Notes: a model not told the origin generated them from the sequence alone. DNA of 64,000 bases from Chroococcus sp. FPU101 (GCF_017312365.1 NZ_BLJI01000017.1:1-64000), one strand, 5' to 3'; positions 9,156-18,515 are shown, counted from the stretch's first letter. Program-made: numbers and translations.

Positions 9156-10037
9156 ATGAGTCAAACCCTAACACCTTCTAAACTGTCTCCGAGTCCTTCT
9201 TTTACAGAAATTACTCCAGATTCTAATGAGTTTGGCGAATTTATTCAAGAAACTCTCGCTTTAACCAAACGTTTGTTTATTCAACTGCAACGTCGTCCAT
9301 CCACCCTCATTGCGGGTATTATTCAGCCGATGATGTGGTTAATTTTGTTTGGTGCTTTATTCTACAATGCGCCACAGGGATTATTTGGTAATGACCTTAA
9401 CTATGCTAAATTCCTCGCACCTGGGATCATTGTTTTTACGGCTTTTTCTGGGGCGTTGAATGCGGGTTTACCTGTCATGTTTGATCGAGAATTTGGCTTT
9501 TTAAACCGTTTATTGGTGGCACCTTTATCAACTCGCTATTCAATTGTTGCTGCATCGACCATTTATATCATCATCCTGAGTTTTATCCAAACCGCCGTTA
9601 TTATCGCTGCGAGTGCCGTTTTAGGGGCAGGTTTACCTAGTGGTCTTGGTTTAGCGATGATTGCTTTAATTGTCTTTTTGGTCGTTTTAGGAATGACGGC
9701 CTTAAGTTTGGGTTTAGCGTTTGCTCTACCTGGACATATCGAACTCATTGCGGTAATCTTTGTCACCAATTTACCCCTACTATTTGCCAGTACCGCCCTC
9801 GCTCCGTTATCATTTATGGCTAAATGGTTACAGGTTATAGCAAGTCTAAATCCTCTAACCTATGCAATTGAACCCATTAGATATATTTATTTTAATTCCT
9901 CTTGGAATTTGAATAGTATAGTATTAGAAACGCCTTGGACGAGTATCAGCTTTGGGTTAGTTCTATTGATTTTATTAGCCTTTGATACACTGGTTCTATT
10001 AGCGATTCAACCTTTATTACGTCGTCGTTTCGCTTAA
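9156..10037 (+). CDS. ABC-2 type permease, DrrB-like
   Basis: A 293-residue integral membrane subunit with six predicted spans. A hydrophilic N-terminus (about 1-45) leads into LTKRLFIQLQRRPSTLIAGIIQPMMW. The central EFGFLNRLLVAPLSTRYS and the late ASLNPLTYAIEPIRYI segments are ABC-2 permease signatures. It follows the DrrA-like ATPase by eight bases and is followed 17 bases later by a small secreted protein, so the three are probably co-transcribed and end at the terminator near 10.4 kb. Confidence 0.93.
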   Translation: MSQTLTPSKLSPSPSFTEITPDSNEFGEFIQETLALTKRLFIQLQRRPSTLIAGIIQPMMWLILFGALFYNAPQGLFGNDLNYAKFLAPGIIVFTAFSGALNAGLPVMFDREFGFLNRLLVAPLSTRYSIVAASTIYIIILSFIQTAVIIAASAVLGAGLPSGLGLAMIALIVFLVVLGMTALSLGLAFALPGHIELIAVIFVTNLPLLFASTALAPLSFMAKWLQVIASLNPLTYAIEPIRYIYFNSSWNLNSIVLETPWTSISFGLVLLILLAFDTLVLLAIQPLLRRRFA

Positions 10038-10054
10038 ATATTCTTTAGTAAATT

Positions 10055-10378
10055 ATGAACAAGATCACTTTAACGTTTTTGTTAAGTCTATTTGTCGGAC
10101 TAGGATTTTTTACGGAGTCTAGTAGGGCCCAAATTAATCCGAATAACAGTGGCTATCAAGAAAATGAACAAGATCCGACGACAGGTGGCACGTTCGGCAA
10201 TGATTTTAATCCGATGGATTTTATTCATAACGCTAATTTTCGCCGTAGTCGTAATTCATCGGAATTCCAAAATGATACTCAGTCAGAATTGCAAAATGCA
10301 GCTGAAAAATTTAAGCGTCAACAACAGGAAAGTATTCAAAATAAACCTGTAACAACGCCTCCGAGTCGAGAAAATTAA
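10055..10378 (+). CDS. Small exported protein at the end of the ABC exporter operon
   Basis: A 107-residue protein with an N-terminal signal peptide (hydrophobic residues about 5-20, cleavage near SSRAQ). The mature region is Asn/Gln-rich and largely disordered, with a helical stretch NAAEKFKRQQQES. No domain is recognised. Its position 17 bases after the permease and before a strong terminator suggests co-expression with the exporter; a functional link is inference. Confidence 0.7.
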   Translation: MNKITLTFLLSLFVGLGFFTESSRAQINPNNSGYQENEQDPTTGGTFGNDFNPMDFIHNANFRRSRNSSEFQNDTQSELQNAAEKFKRQQQESIQNKPVTTPPSREN

Positions 10379-10398
10379 GCCATGATTATTGCTTATGT

Positions 10399-10424
10399 AG
10401 GGGTTAGAAATCTAGCCCCTTTTT
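10399..10424 (+). terminator. Intrinsic terminator ending the ABC exporter operon
   Basis: GGGGTTAGA at 10400-10408 pairs (one G-U) with TCTAGCCCC at 10411-10419, extended by an A-T pair, followed by TTTTT at 10420-10424. It lies between convergent genes and the reverse complement also has A/T flanks, so it may serve both strands. Confidence 0.8.
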
Positions 10425-10429
10425 GCTGG

Positions 10430-11794
10430 CTAATTCGATGAATTCAAAACATAACGATTACGACCACTATTTTTAGCTTGATACAGCCCTAAATCCGCCA
10501 ATTTGATTAAAACTTCTGATGTGTTATTTTGACTTGGAAATAGACTAGAAATTCCTTGACTAATAGTGACATATTGACTGACTGTAGATAGCTGATGTGG
10601 TACTTTTAAATTTTCAATAGCAAACTGAATTCTTTGTGCTACTCTGATAGCACCATCGCTATTCGTATTTGATAAAACAATCGCAAATTCTTCGCCACCA
10701 TAGCGTACTGCTAAATCGGCTGGACTTCTAATCGTATTTTGCAGTACTTGAGCGACTTTTTTTAAACATTGATCGCCCAATAAATGACCATAATAATCAT
10801 TATACAATTTAAAATAATCAACATCACAAAGAATTAAGGAAATCGGACGTTTTTCTCGTTTCATGCGTTTCCATTCGGACTGTAAATATTCATCAAATTT
10901 ACGACGATTAGCGAGTTTAGTCAGTTGATCGATTGTTGCTAATTTTTCTAACTCATATTTAGCATTTTCAAGCTCTAATGTTCTCTCAGCAACTTTTTGT
11001 TCTAGCGTTTGAGAATATTCTTTTAATTGTTCATAGTATTGCACAGTTTGAATGGCTGCGGCTACTTGATAAGTTAAGGAAACAAACAATTTTAAATCAG
11101 ATGTTGTATAAGCCATCACTTCTGGATGACTAATATTAATTACACCGATAATTTCATTTTGAATGGTTAGAGGCGCACAAATTAAAGACCTCATGATTGT
11201 CGTACTTGGACTATATCGAGAATCGGTTAAAACGTCATTAATAATCTCTGCTTCACCTGAGTTAAAAACATAACTAGCAATACCTAATTTTGCTTGACCT
11301 ACTGTTCTTTTTATAACTTTTTCTCGACCCGTAATTAAGGTCTCTAATTCACCCGTTTCTGAATTGACTAAAATAACTGATATGTAATCAAAATTAATCA
11401 GTTTTTTAACTTCATAATAAATAACTTGAATGACTTCCTCAATTTTTAAACAAGTTGATATTTTAGAGGAAATATCATAAAAAAAGTTAACTTCTTCGTA
11501 TTTTTCTAATATTTCATTAGCTAAAGATTTTTTTTCAAATTCTTGTTGTAATATTAAACTTAAAACATCTAAAATAATTATAGATTTCTCACTTTTACTG
11601 TGAATCCATCCTAAAATTTGTCCTTCAATTTCTAGCTGTTGTCGTAAATGTAAACTCGCATCATATTGACCCAATAAATAATTATTTTCTGTATCACAAA
11701 TATTAATTTCTATTTCAAGCTGCTGTTGTAATTGCTCAATAATAGCCATGATTTTGGGTCTTAATAAAACTTTTTTTAAACTTAAATAAACCAT
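10430..11794 (-). CDS. GAF-domain diguanylate cyclase
   Basis: Makes c-di-GMP from two GTP. The 454-residue protein has an N-terminal region of about 100 residues, a GAF domain (about 105-260, ordinary type without bilin cysteines), a coiled coil (EYSQTLEQKVAERTLELENAK) and a GGDEF domain from about 290. The active site is intact: CDVDYFKLYNDYYGH, GDQCLKKVAQ, and GGEEF near 365. The product-inhibition I-site is not canonical: where RxxD should stand five residues before GGEEF the protein has SPAD, with the arginine one position too early. It is the last gene of a kinase-regulator-cyclase operon. The start could also be Met16 (11749). Confidence 0.92.
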   Translation of the reverse strand: MVYLSLKKVLLRPKIMAIIEQLQQQLEIEINICDTENNYLLGQYDASLHLRQQLEIEGQILGWIHSKSEKSIIILDVLSLILQQEFEKKSLANEILEKYEEVNFFYDISSKISTCLKIEEVIQVIYYEVKKLINFDYISVILVNSETGELETLITGREKVIKRTVGQAKLGIASYVFNSGEAEIINDVLTDSRYSPSTTIMRSLICAPLTIQNEIIGVINISHPEVMAYTTSDLKLFVSLTYQVAAAIQTVQYYEQLKEYSQTLEQKVAERTLELENAKYELEKLATIDQLTKLANRRKFDEYLQSEWKRMKREKRPISLILCDVDYFKLYNDYYGHLLGDQCLKKVAQVLQNTIRSPADLAVRYGGEEFAIVLSNTNSDGAIRVAQRIQFAIENLKVPHQLSTVSQYVTISQGISSLFPSQNNTSEVLIKLADLGLYQAKNSGRNRYVLNSSN

Positions 11795-11806
11795 TAATTT
11801 ATTATC

Positions 11807-12190
11807 TTAAATAAAACCTAAAATTTCTAAAGACTTACATAACACTTCTTTGGGACGAAAGGGTTTAGTCATATATAAATCGGCTCCCATAGCAATCCCA
11901 TTTTTTTTATCAAATTCTTGTCCTTTAGCAGTTAACATGATAATAAAAATATTATTCATTTTATATTCATTTTTAATAATTCGACAGACATCCAAACCAC
12001 TAAGTTTCGGCATCATGACATCCAAAAATACTAAATCAGGTTGCTGCTGTTGAATAATGTCTAAAGCTTCTGTGCCGTTTTTAGCCGTTAAAAGAATTAC
12101 ATTATAATCCTCTTCTAACTTTTCTAAAGCCTGTTCCATTAAAATCAAAATATTTGGTTCATCGTCAACAATTAAAACTTTTTTACTCAT
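11807..12190 (-). CDS. Single-domain response regulator (CheY-like receiver)
   Basis: A 127-residue receiver domain with no output module. Acidic pocket D9-D10, phosphoacceptor D57 (VFLDVMMPKLSG), switch T in IMLTAKG and the conserved KPF lysine are all present. Its ATG overlaps the kinase stop by four bases (ATGA), and the diguanylate cyclase starts 13 bases after its end, so it is the probable phosphorelay partner that connects the kinase to the cyclase or to another target. Confidence 0.93.
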   Translation of the reverse strand: MSKKVLIVDDEPNILILMEQALEKLEEDYNVILLTAKNGTEALDIIQQQQPDLVFLDVMMPKLSGLDVCRIIKNEYKMNNIFIIMLTAKGQEFDKKNGIAMGADLYMTKPFRPKEVLCKSLEILGFI

Positions 12191-15100
12191 GATTCCTCAA
12201 ACAAATGACTAACTGTCTTCATTTCTTCATGAATGTTTATAACTTGAGGGCTAATGGGCATAGCAATAAAAAATGTACTGCCTTGTCCTAACAGACTCTC
12301 AACCCAAATTTTACCTCCATGATGTTCAATAATTTGCTTACAAATCGGTAAACCTAAACCTGTTCCTTTAGGTTTATCAGTCAGTACATCTCCCCCTTGT
12401 TTAAAACGATCAAAAATCATATCTTTATATTCATCAGGTATCCCAATTCCCGTATCACTAATACTAATCAATAATTGCTCTTGAACAATTTTTGCTCGAC
12501 AAGTAACGATTCCTTCTTCGGCAAATTTTACTGCATTGGAGATTAGATTAAGTAAAACTTGAATAAAGCGATTTTCATCAACCCAAATAACAGGTAATTC
12601 AAGCTCAATATCTTGAATTAAAGTAATTTGTTTATTTTGAAACAAAGGCTCAGTTGTAGCGATCGCTCGTTGGATCATTTCTCTAGGAGAAGTTGGCTGG
12701 ATAACCCATTCTAATTGCCCCGCTTCCATCTTAGCAATATCTAAAACATCATTAATCAAATCGGTTAAACGTTCTGCTTCTGAGACAATAATTTCGATAT
12801 TTGTTTCAACTTTATGTAAAGCTTGATGAACTTTTATATTCTCTAATGCTATCGAAGGGATAATCACATCTTTAAGCTTTTCTTTAATCAAAGAAGCAAA
12901 CCCTAAAACTGAAGTTAATGGAGTTCTTAATTCATGGGAAACATTAGCTAAAAACTCAGTTTTCATCCGATCAATTTCTCTCTCTACTGTTACATCTCGG
13001 ATTAAAATAACTGAACCTAAACATTGTGTTCCCTCCTCACCATAAGATTCTTTAATAATACTTGTAGCTAACGCTTGTCCTTCTCTACCTTGTTCTAAAT
13101 CAACAGCCGCCGTCACAATTTGCTGCTGACATCGTTCGCTTTGCTCGATCAACTTTACAAGTTTTTCATCAAAAACGGTAGCAATATGTTTACCCGTTAA
13201 ATTAACCTGTTCTAAACGAAACATTGAAATTAAAGTTGGATTAAAACGAGTAATTCGACCCAAAATATCAATCACCAATAATCCATCGGCTAAATTATCA
13301 ACAATTGCATTAAGATCCGCTAAAGTGGTTTCGAGTTCTCTTGACTGTTGTTTGGTTCGGATTAATAATTGTGCTTGATAAACACCAACTCCCAATTGAT
13401 TAGCAATTTGATCTAATAAAGCAATTTCGCGCTGTTTCCATTGTCGAGTTGCCGTATTCTGATAAGCCCCCAATAAACCCCAGAGTTTTTCGCCCACAAA
13501 AACGGGTACAATAGCAAACGCTTTGACCTGAAAGTGTTCTAAAATTTCGACATGACACTGAGTTAGTCCAGCTTGATAAATATCATCTACCGCGAATGTT
13601 TCATGATAGCGATATCTTCCCCCTTTGGTGGCTTGAAGATAAGTATCCTCCCACACCGTTTTTAGACCAGGTGACCAAATTAAAGGCCGCCAGATTTCGC
13701 TCATCGACTCATAGAGAAACTCGCCACTCCAATCATCATAAAAACGATAGACGACTACACGATCGCAATTGAGAATATGGCGAACTTCTTCTGTTGTCGC
13801 CCGAAAAATATCTTCAACATCTAAGGTTTGACGAATTCTCTTAATCACTCTCGCTAATGCTCTTTCTTGGGCGGCTACATGAGCTAAGTGTTCTTTTTGA
13901 GCTTCCACTTGAGCGAGGGCGGTTTGTAATTCTTTCGTGCGTTTTTGAGTCTGAGCGAGTAATTCAGCTTGTTGTAATGCCACCCCTAAATTAGTGGCGA
14001 TTTTGCTCACAAATTCGATTTCTGATTCTTGCCAGTGACGCGGACTCGAACATTGATGGATGCAAAGTAAACCCCATAAATTCTTCCCGATGAGCAGTGG
14101 GGCGACTAAATTGGCTTTAACTTGAAAACGATTTAAGGTGTTTAGATGACACTCTATTAAATTAGCTTGACTGATGTCATTAACTGCCCAGAGCCGATTT
14201 TGTTGGTAATAAGTCGCGTGTTTTTCGCCAAAGCAGCGATCAACTATCTTCGCAGCTAGGGCAGATCCAAAGGAACTATTGACATCTTCGGCGACAAATT
14301 CCCCTTCTGTCCATTTTGAGTGGTGTTCAAAACAAAAAATCGCCACCCGATCAACTTGTAGCAGTTGTCTAACTTCGGTGGCTGTGGTTTGGAAGATGGT
14401 ATCAAGATCAAGAGTACGGCGAATTTTATCGATGACTTGCGTTAGGGCTTTTTGTTGTTCTTTTTGGGCTTCAACTTGAGCGAGGGCGGTTTGTAGTTCT
14501 TGCGATCGTGCTTGTGTTTGGGCGAGTAACTCGGCTTGTTGTAATGCTACCCCTAAATTAGTAGCAATTTTGCTGACAAATTCGATTTCTGTTTCTTGCC
14601 AGTGACGCGGACTCGAACATTGATGGATACACAATAAACCCCAAAGATTTTCACCACTCAACAAAGGCGCGACTAGATTGGCTTTGACCTGAAAGCGCGA
14701 TAAAATGGCGGTATGACACTCGCTTAGATGAGCCGTTTCAAGGTTGTTAAGTGACCAAATGCGACCCTGTTGATAGGAAGTAGCATAATTGTCGCCAAAG
14801 CAATGATCGGCTACTCTAGCAGCTAAAGCAGAATCAAACGGGGCTAAAACGGCTTCTGAAATAAACTCTCCTTCTACCCAATTTGTGTCTGGAATAAATT
14901 GATAGATAGCAACTCGATCCGCTTCGAGGAGTTGGCGTACTTCTGTAACGGTAGTTTGAAAGATGGTATCGAGATCGAGGGTACGGCGAATTTTATCGAT
15001 CACTTGCGATAAAGCCCGTTCTTGAACGAATTGCTGTTGAATGCGTTTGAGATATTCGGTTTGTTGTAGCGCGACTCCTAATTGAATGCCAACTTTTTGT

Positions 15101-15768
15101 AACAGCTTAATTTCGTCTGCTTGCCAATGCTTTGGGCTACTGTGTTGGAAACCTGCTAATAGCCCCCACAACGTTTCACCGAGAAACAAGGGAACTACTG
15201 CAAAGGATCTTAGTTGAAACACACTAATCGTTGAATGGTAACACTGAATAAAACGTTCATCTTGTTCAACATCATTGGCTACACAGGGTTGATTTTCCCT
15301 AAGTCTGCCGCCTTTAGTTTCCATCAAATGCTCGTCATTCCAACTTTTACCTACGAGATGAGGAAAGGGTTTTTGCGGTTCAGATTCAAAAATGAAGTCT
15401 CCCCCGTAATCTTCTCGAAATTGATAAATTGCAATGTGTTCAACTCCTAGTAACTTTTGAACTTCTGTGGCGGCGGTTTGAAATATAGTATTGATATCTA
15501 GTGTTTGACGAATTTTATCAATAACTAAAGAAATCGATCTCTCTCGTTCGGCCTCTTTTTCTGAGTCATTGGTACGTTTAGCTAATTCTTGACTTAATGC
15601 GGCTTGTAATTTCTCTTCTCTTTGTTCACTTTGAGTAAGTAATTCGGCTTGTTGATCTAATATGTCAGTAATTTTATCTAATTCAAATAATTCTGTTGCT
15701 TTAGTGAGAAGCGTCAATAATAAGTTTTGTTTAATCAATCGCTGATCGACTGTTTTATCTTCTGACAT
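12187..15768 (-). CDS. Histidine kinase with four phytochrome/CBCR-like GAF domains and a PAS domain
   Basis: A 1193-residue cytosolic sensor. Order: coiled coil (1-75), GAF1 (about 78-235), GAF2 (255-412), GAF3 (445-602), GAF4 (638-800), PAS (about 818-930), HisKA with phosphoacceptor H945 (NVSHELRTPL), HATPase with N-box Asn near 1078 and later DTGIGI and GTGLGL glycine boxes. GAF2 has DHCF (C323) and CH (C351); GAF3 has DRCF (C512) and CH (C540); both pairs are 28 residues apart as in DXCF cyanobacteriochromes. GAF4 has WEDT (706-709) and CH (C738), like red/green types. GAF1 has C176 followed by Tyr instead of His. It is likely a multi-colour light sensor; bilin attachment is inference. 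It heads the operon with the receiver and cyclase genes. Confidence 0.9.
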   Translation of the reverse strand: MSEDKTVDQRLIKQNLLLTLLTKATELFELDKITDILDQQAELLTQSEQREEKLQAALSQELAKRTNDSEKEAERERSISLVIDKIRQTLDINTIFQTAATEVQKLLGVEHIAIYQFREDYGGDFIFESEPQKPFPHLVGKSWNDEHLMETKGGRLRENQPCVANDVEQDERFIQCYHSTISVFQLRSFAVVPLFLGETLWGLLAGFQHSSPKHWQADEIKLLQKVGIQLGVALQQTEYLKRIQQQFVQERALSQVIDKIRRTLDLDTIFQTTVTEVRQLLEADRVAIYQFIPDTNWVEGEFISEAVLAPFDSALAARVADHCFGDNYATSYQQGRIWSLNNLETAHLSECHTAILSRFQVKANLVAPLLSGENLWGLLCIHQCSSPRHWQETEIEFVSKIATNLGVALQQAELLAQTQARSQELQTALAQVEAQKEQQKALTQVIDKIRRTLDLDTIFQTTATEVRQLLQVDRVAIFCFEHHSKWTEGEFVAEDVNSSFGSALAAKIVDRCFGEKHATYYQQNRLWAVNDISQANLIECHLNTLNRFQVKANLVAPLLIGKNLWGLLCIHQCSSPRHWQESEIEFVSKIATNLGVALQQAELLAQTQKRTKELQTALAQVEAQKEHLAHVAAQERALARVIKRIRQTLDVEDIFRATTEEVRHILNCDRVVVYRFYDDWSGEFLYESMSEIWRPLIWSPGLKTVWEDTYLQATKGGRYRYHETFAVDDIYQAGLTQCHVEILEHFQVKAFAIVPVFVGEKLWGLLGAYQNTATRQWKQREIALLDQIANQLGVGVYQAQLLIRTKQQSRELETTLADLNAIVDNLADGLLVIDILGRITRFNPTLISMFRLEQVNLTGKHIATVFDEKLVKLIEQSERCQQQIVTAAVDLEQGREGQALATSIIKESYGEEGTQCLGSVILIRDVTVEREIDRMKTEFLANVSHELRTPLTSVLGFASLIKEKLKDVIIPSIALENIKVHQALHKVETNIEIIVSEAERLTDLINDVLDIAKMEAGQLEWVIQPTSPREMIQRAIATTEPLFQNKQITLIQDIELELPVIWVDENRFIQVLLNLISNAVKFAEEGIVTCRAKIVQEQLLISISDTGIGIPDEYKDMIFDRFKQGGDVLTDKPKGTGLGLPICKQIIEHHGGKIWVESLLGQGSTFFIAMPISPQVINIHEEMKTVSHLFEES
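13882..15015 (-). repeat. Tandem intragenic duplication encoding GAF2 and GAF3 of the histidine kinase
   Basis: Two adjacent 567-base units, 14449-15015 (residues 252-440) and 13882-14448 (residues 441-629), encode nearly colinear GAF-plus-linker modules. Shared blocks include VIDKIRRTLDLDTIFQTT, FQVKANLVAPLL, CSSPRHWQ and the QELQTALAQVEAQKE linker, with high identity at DNA level too. The unit length is 189 codons, so the frame is kept. This points to a fairly recent internal duplication followed by divergence around the chromophore pocket. Confidence 0.8.
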
Positions 15769-16204
15769 TTAGATGTTTTACCTCTCACTGCTCCACACTC
15801 ATTATTGTATTCTAAGTGTTTTAGCTTGTTGAAATATCTAAATTTTATTTAAAACAACATCACCCAAAACCTAATCTTCGGTTGACTTCCTCATGAGAGT
15901 GATATTTCTTGGAGTTGTAATTACTTTTAACTCCCTATACATCCAGTTTGAGGAATAATCCGTTTTCGGTATGGGTGATGTTTTTGGTTAATCGTTTTTC
16001 GTTTAACGATACAGCATTTGGTAAATTAAACAGCGCGGTGTACCTCTTTTTGTTTTATATTGGCTTGGCTGTTCTCTTTGCCAGAGAAGCTTTATTGCTT
16101 CTATGATTAATTTATCATGTTTGCTCAGTTAGGCTAGTCTTTTATACAAAAATTGACATTAAAGTTAGTTTACACTCGTAAAATTACTAAGTTTTGTAAA
16201 TTGA
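15769..16204. other. Intergenic region without a recognisable gene (436 bases)
   Basis: It separates the histidine kinase start from the nadA stop on the same strand. It must hold the promoter of the kinase operon. Weak hairpins are visible, GTTAATCG/CGTTTAAC at 15987-16007 and AGAAGC/GCTTCT at 16085-16102, with no U-tract. No convincing coding sequence or known RNA is seen. Confidence 0.5.
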
Positions 16205-17173
16205 CTAGGACATTTCGAGCATTTTTTGAATAGGTCGTAAAGCTGCTTTTTGAATCGCTTCGGGTAAAATAATTTCTGGTTTTTGATGTTTCATGGCTAA
16301 ATACAACTTTTCTAGTGTATTCAATCGCATATGTGGACATTCATTACACGCACAATTATTAATGTTTGGTGCAGGTATAAATTGTTTTTGCGGTGCTTCT
16401 TTTTGCATTTGATGAATAATCCCTGGTTCAGTCGCTACAATAAAAGCTTGACTCGGACTTTTTTGACAGTACTTAAGCAAAGCTGTCGTTGAACCAATAT
16501 AACTCGCATGACGCAAAATAGAAGTTTCACATTCAGGATGGGCAATGATTTCAGCTTCAGGATGTACAATTTTTAATTGAACTACTTGGCGTTCGGAAAA
16601 GGTTTCATGAACGATACAACTACCTTGCCACAGCACTAACTCTCGTCCCGTTTGCTCACTGACATATCGCCCTAAATTCCGATCAGGTGCAAAAATAATC
16701 GGCTGATCTAAAGGAATCTGATTAACAATTTTTACAGCGTTAGAACTGGTACAAATAATATCACTCATCGCCTTGATTTCGGCTGTACAGTTGATATATG
16801 AAATCACTAGATGATTGGGATATTGTGCTTTAAAATGGGCAAATTCTTGGGGGGGGCAACTATCGGCTAATGAACATCCCGCATCTCTATCGGGTAATAA
16901 TACCAATTTATCTGGATTTAGGATCTTCGCGGTTTCGGCCATGAAATGAACACCAGCAAAGACAATGACATCAGCATCCGTCTGAGCCGCTTGTTGTGAT
17001 AATCCGAGCGAATCGCCGATATAATCAGCAATATCTTGTATATCTGGATCTTGATAGTAATGCGCCAAGATAACAGCGTTTAATTCTCGTTTTAAGTCAT
17101 TAATGGCTGTAAATAAGTCATCAGGCATTAAATGAGCTACGTTTCGGTTTTGGGTTAGGACGGTGGTTAGCAC
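16205..17173 (-). CDS. nadA: Quinolinate synthase
   Basis: Condenses iminoaspartate with dihydroxyacetone phosphate to quinolinate in NAD synthesis, using a [4Fe-4S] cluster. The 322 residues contain [27 protein letters not shown], the cluster region [36 protein letters not shown], and [11 protein letters not shown] near the C-terminus; the NadA cluster ligands lie among these Cys positions. It appears monocistronic and is divergent from the cobK-like gene, with about 85 bases between starts. Confidence 0.96.
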   Translation of the reverse strand: MLTTVLTQNRNVAHLMPDDLFTAINDLKRELNAVILAHYYQDPDIQDIADYIGDSLGLSQQAAQTDADVIVFAGVHFMAETAKILNPDKLVLLPDRDAGCSLADSCPPQEFAHFKAQYPNHLVISYINCTAEIKAMSDIICTSSNAVKIVNQIPLDQPIIFAPDRNLGRYVSEQTGRELVLWQGSCIVHETFSERQVVQLKIVHPEAEIIAHPECETSILRHASYIGSTTALLKYCQKSPSQAFIVATEPGIIHQMQKEAPQKQFIPAPNINNCACNECPHMRLNTLEKLYLAMKHQKPEIILPEAIQKAALRPIQKMLEMS

Positions 17174-17258
17174 AGTTTACAAATCTTTATGGTTATTTTT
17201 ACCATAATAATCACAACAGTTCATCTAGTATAACAATTTTTTGAGGCTAAGTATTGAA

Positions 17259-17990
17259 ATGACTATTTGGTTAATCGGGGGAACGAGTGACAGTGCTATG
17301 CTTTCTCAAGAAATGATCATTCATAGTATTCCGACTCTTGTCACCGTAACCACAGAAAGCGCGAAACACCTTTACCCAGTGTCTTCCCTATTAACCGTAA
17401 AAATAGGTAAACCTGATCCAAGTGAGATAACCGCTATTGTCGATGCGTCTCACCCTTATGCTAGCGAAATTACTAAGTACGCGATCGCACTATCCCATCA
17501 GAACCATATTCCCTATCTACGGTACGAACGTCTAAACATTGAAGCGCAAACAGCCATTGAATTAGATAGTTTTGAAACCCTGCTTGAGAGTGATTATCTA
17601 ACAGGACAACGGGTTTTACTGACCGTCGGATACAAAGCTTTACCATTATTTCAGCCCTGGCAAAATCGAGCAACCCTTTATACTCGGATTCTTCCTGTTG
17701 TAAACTCGTTATTAGTGGCTACTGCTGCTGGCTTTAGTAGCGCTCGTATTATTGCCTTGCGTCCTCCGATTAGTCTAGAACTAGAAAAAGCCCTTTGGTT
17801 ACAGTGGAAAATATCACTCGTTGTCACCAAAGCATCTGGAATACAAGGAGGAGAAGACATCAAACGCTTAGTCGCACAAGAATTGAATATCCCTTTGCTA
17901 GTCATTGCTAGACCAAAAATATTTTATTCCATGCAAACCAGTTCAGTCTCAGAAGTCATCACCTTTTGTCATCAATATTTCAAGAGATAA
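17259..17990 (+). CDS. cobK: Precorrin-6A (cobalt-precorrin-6A) reductase-like protein
   Basis: Family enzyme reduces the corrin macrocycle with NADPH during cobalamin synthesis. The 243-residue product begins MTIWLIGGTSDSAMLSQE, the nucleotide-binding start of CobK/CbiJ, and also shows VDASHPYASEITKYA, PYLRYER, LLTVGYKAL, LYTRILP and VVTKASGIQGGEDIK, all family hallmarks. The ATG at 17259 is preferred to a TTG at 17241; GAGG lies at 17243-17246. It is followed six bases later by a DUF2470 gene, suggesting co-transcription. Confidence 0.88.
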   Translation: MTIWLIGGTSDSAMLSQEMIIHSIPTLVTVTTESAKHLYPVSSLLTVKIGKPDPSEITAIVDASHPYASEITKYAIALSHQNHIPYLRYERLNIEAQTAIELDSFETLLESDYLTGQRVLLTVGYKALPLFQPWQNRATLYTRILPVVNSLLVATAAGFSSARIIALRPPISLELEKALWLQWKISLVVTKASGIQGGEDIKRLVAQELNIPLLVIARPKIFYSMQTSSVSEVITFCHQYFKR

Positions 17991-17996
17991 TTAATC

Positions 17997-18275
17997 ATGT
18001 CAGATTCTATCACACCCGCTATCAGCGATCGCATTTGCCAACACATGAACGAAGATCACGCCGAAGCGATCGTGCTTTATGCTAAAGTTTACGGCAACAC
18101 ACCCAATGCTCAAACCGCGCAAATGTCATCAATTGATCCACAAGGGATGAATTTAGCCGTACAAATCAATGGCGAAACAGTACCCGTTCGAGTAGAATTC
18201 GATCATACCCTCAAAGATTCTGAAGACGCACATCACACACTAATTGATATGGTCAAAGCGGCTAGAAAAGGGTAG
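17997..18275 (+). CDS. DUF2470 domain protein
   Basis: A 92-residue protein matching the DUF2470 domain, found alone or at the C-terminus of HugZ-like haem oxygenases and of plant tetrapyrrole-related proteins. Visible signature: ICQHMNEDHAEAIVLYAK near the N-terminus and MSSIDPQGMNLAV in the middle. The His in NEDHAEA is the conserved position. It starts six bases after the cobK-like gene, giving a tetrapyrrole context. Exact role unknown. Confidence 0.85.
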   Translation: MSDSITPAISDRICQHMNEDHAEAIVLYAKVYGNTPNAQTAQMSSIDPQGMNLAVQINGETVPVRVEFDHTLKDSEDAHHTLIDMVKAARKG

Positions 18276-18515
18276 GAGACTCCCCTGCTAACTGTAATAT
18301 ATCAGTTATAACCTTCTGAGATATCCACATTCCTTTACTCTGAAGAGACTAAATGACAGGTAATACTGAGGAGAGATAGCCTAACTGTTTCGCTTTAATT
18401 AAAATACTCAATGTTCCTGTATATTTTAACTAGGATAAACTAGCAATTCGTCTAGCCAACTGGTCATCCATAATTAAAAGACTACCAGAATTTTCTAATC
18501 CTATGAGGGTTGATT

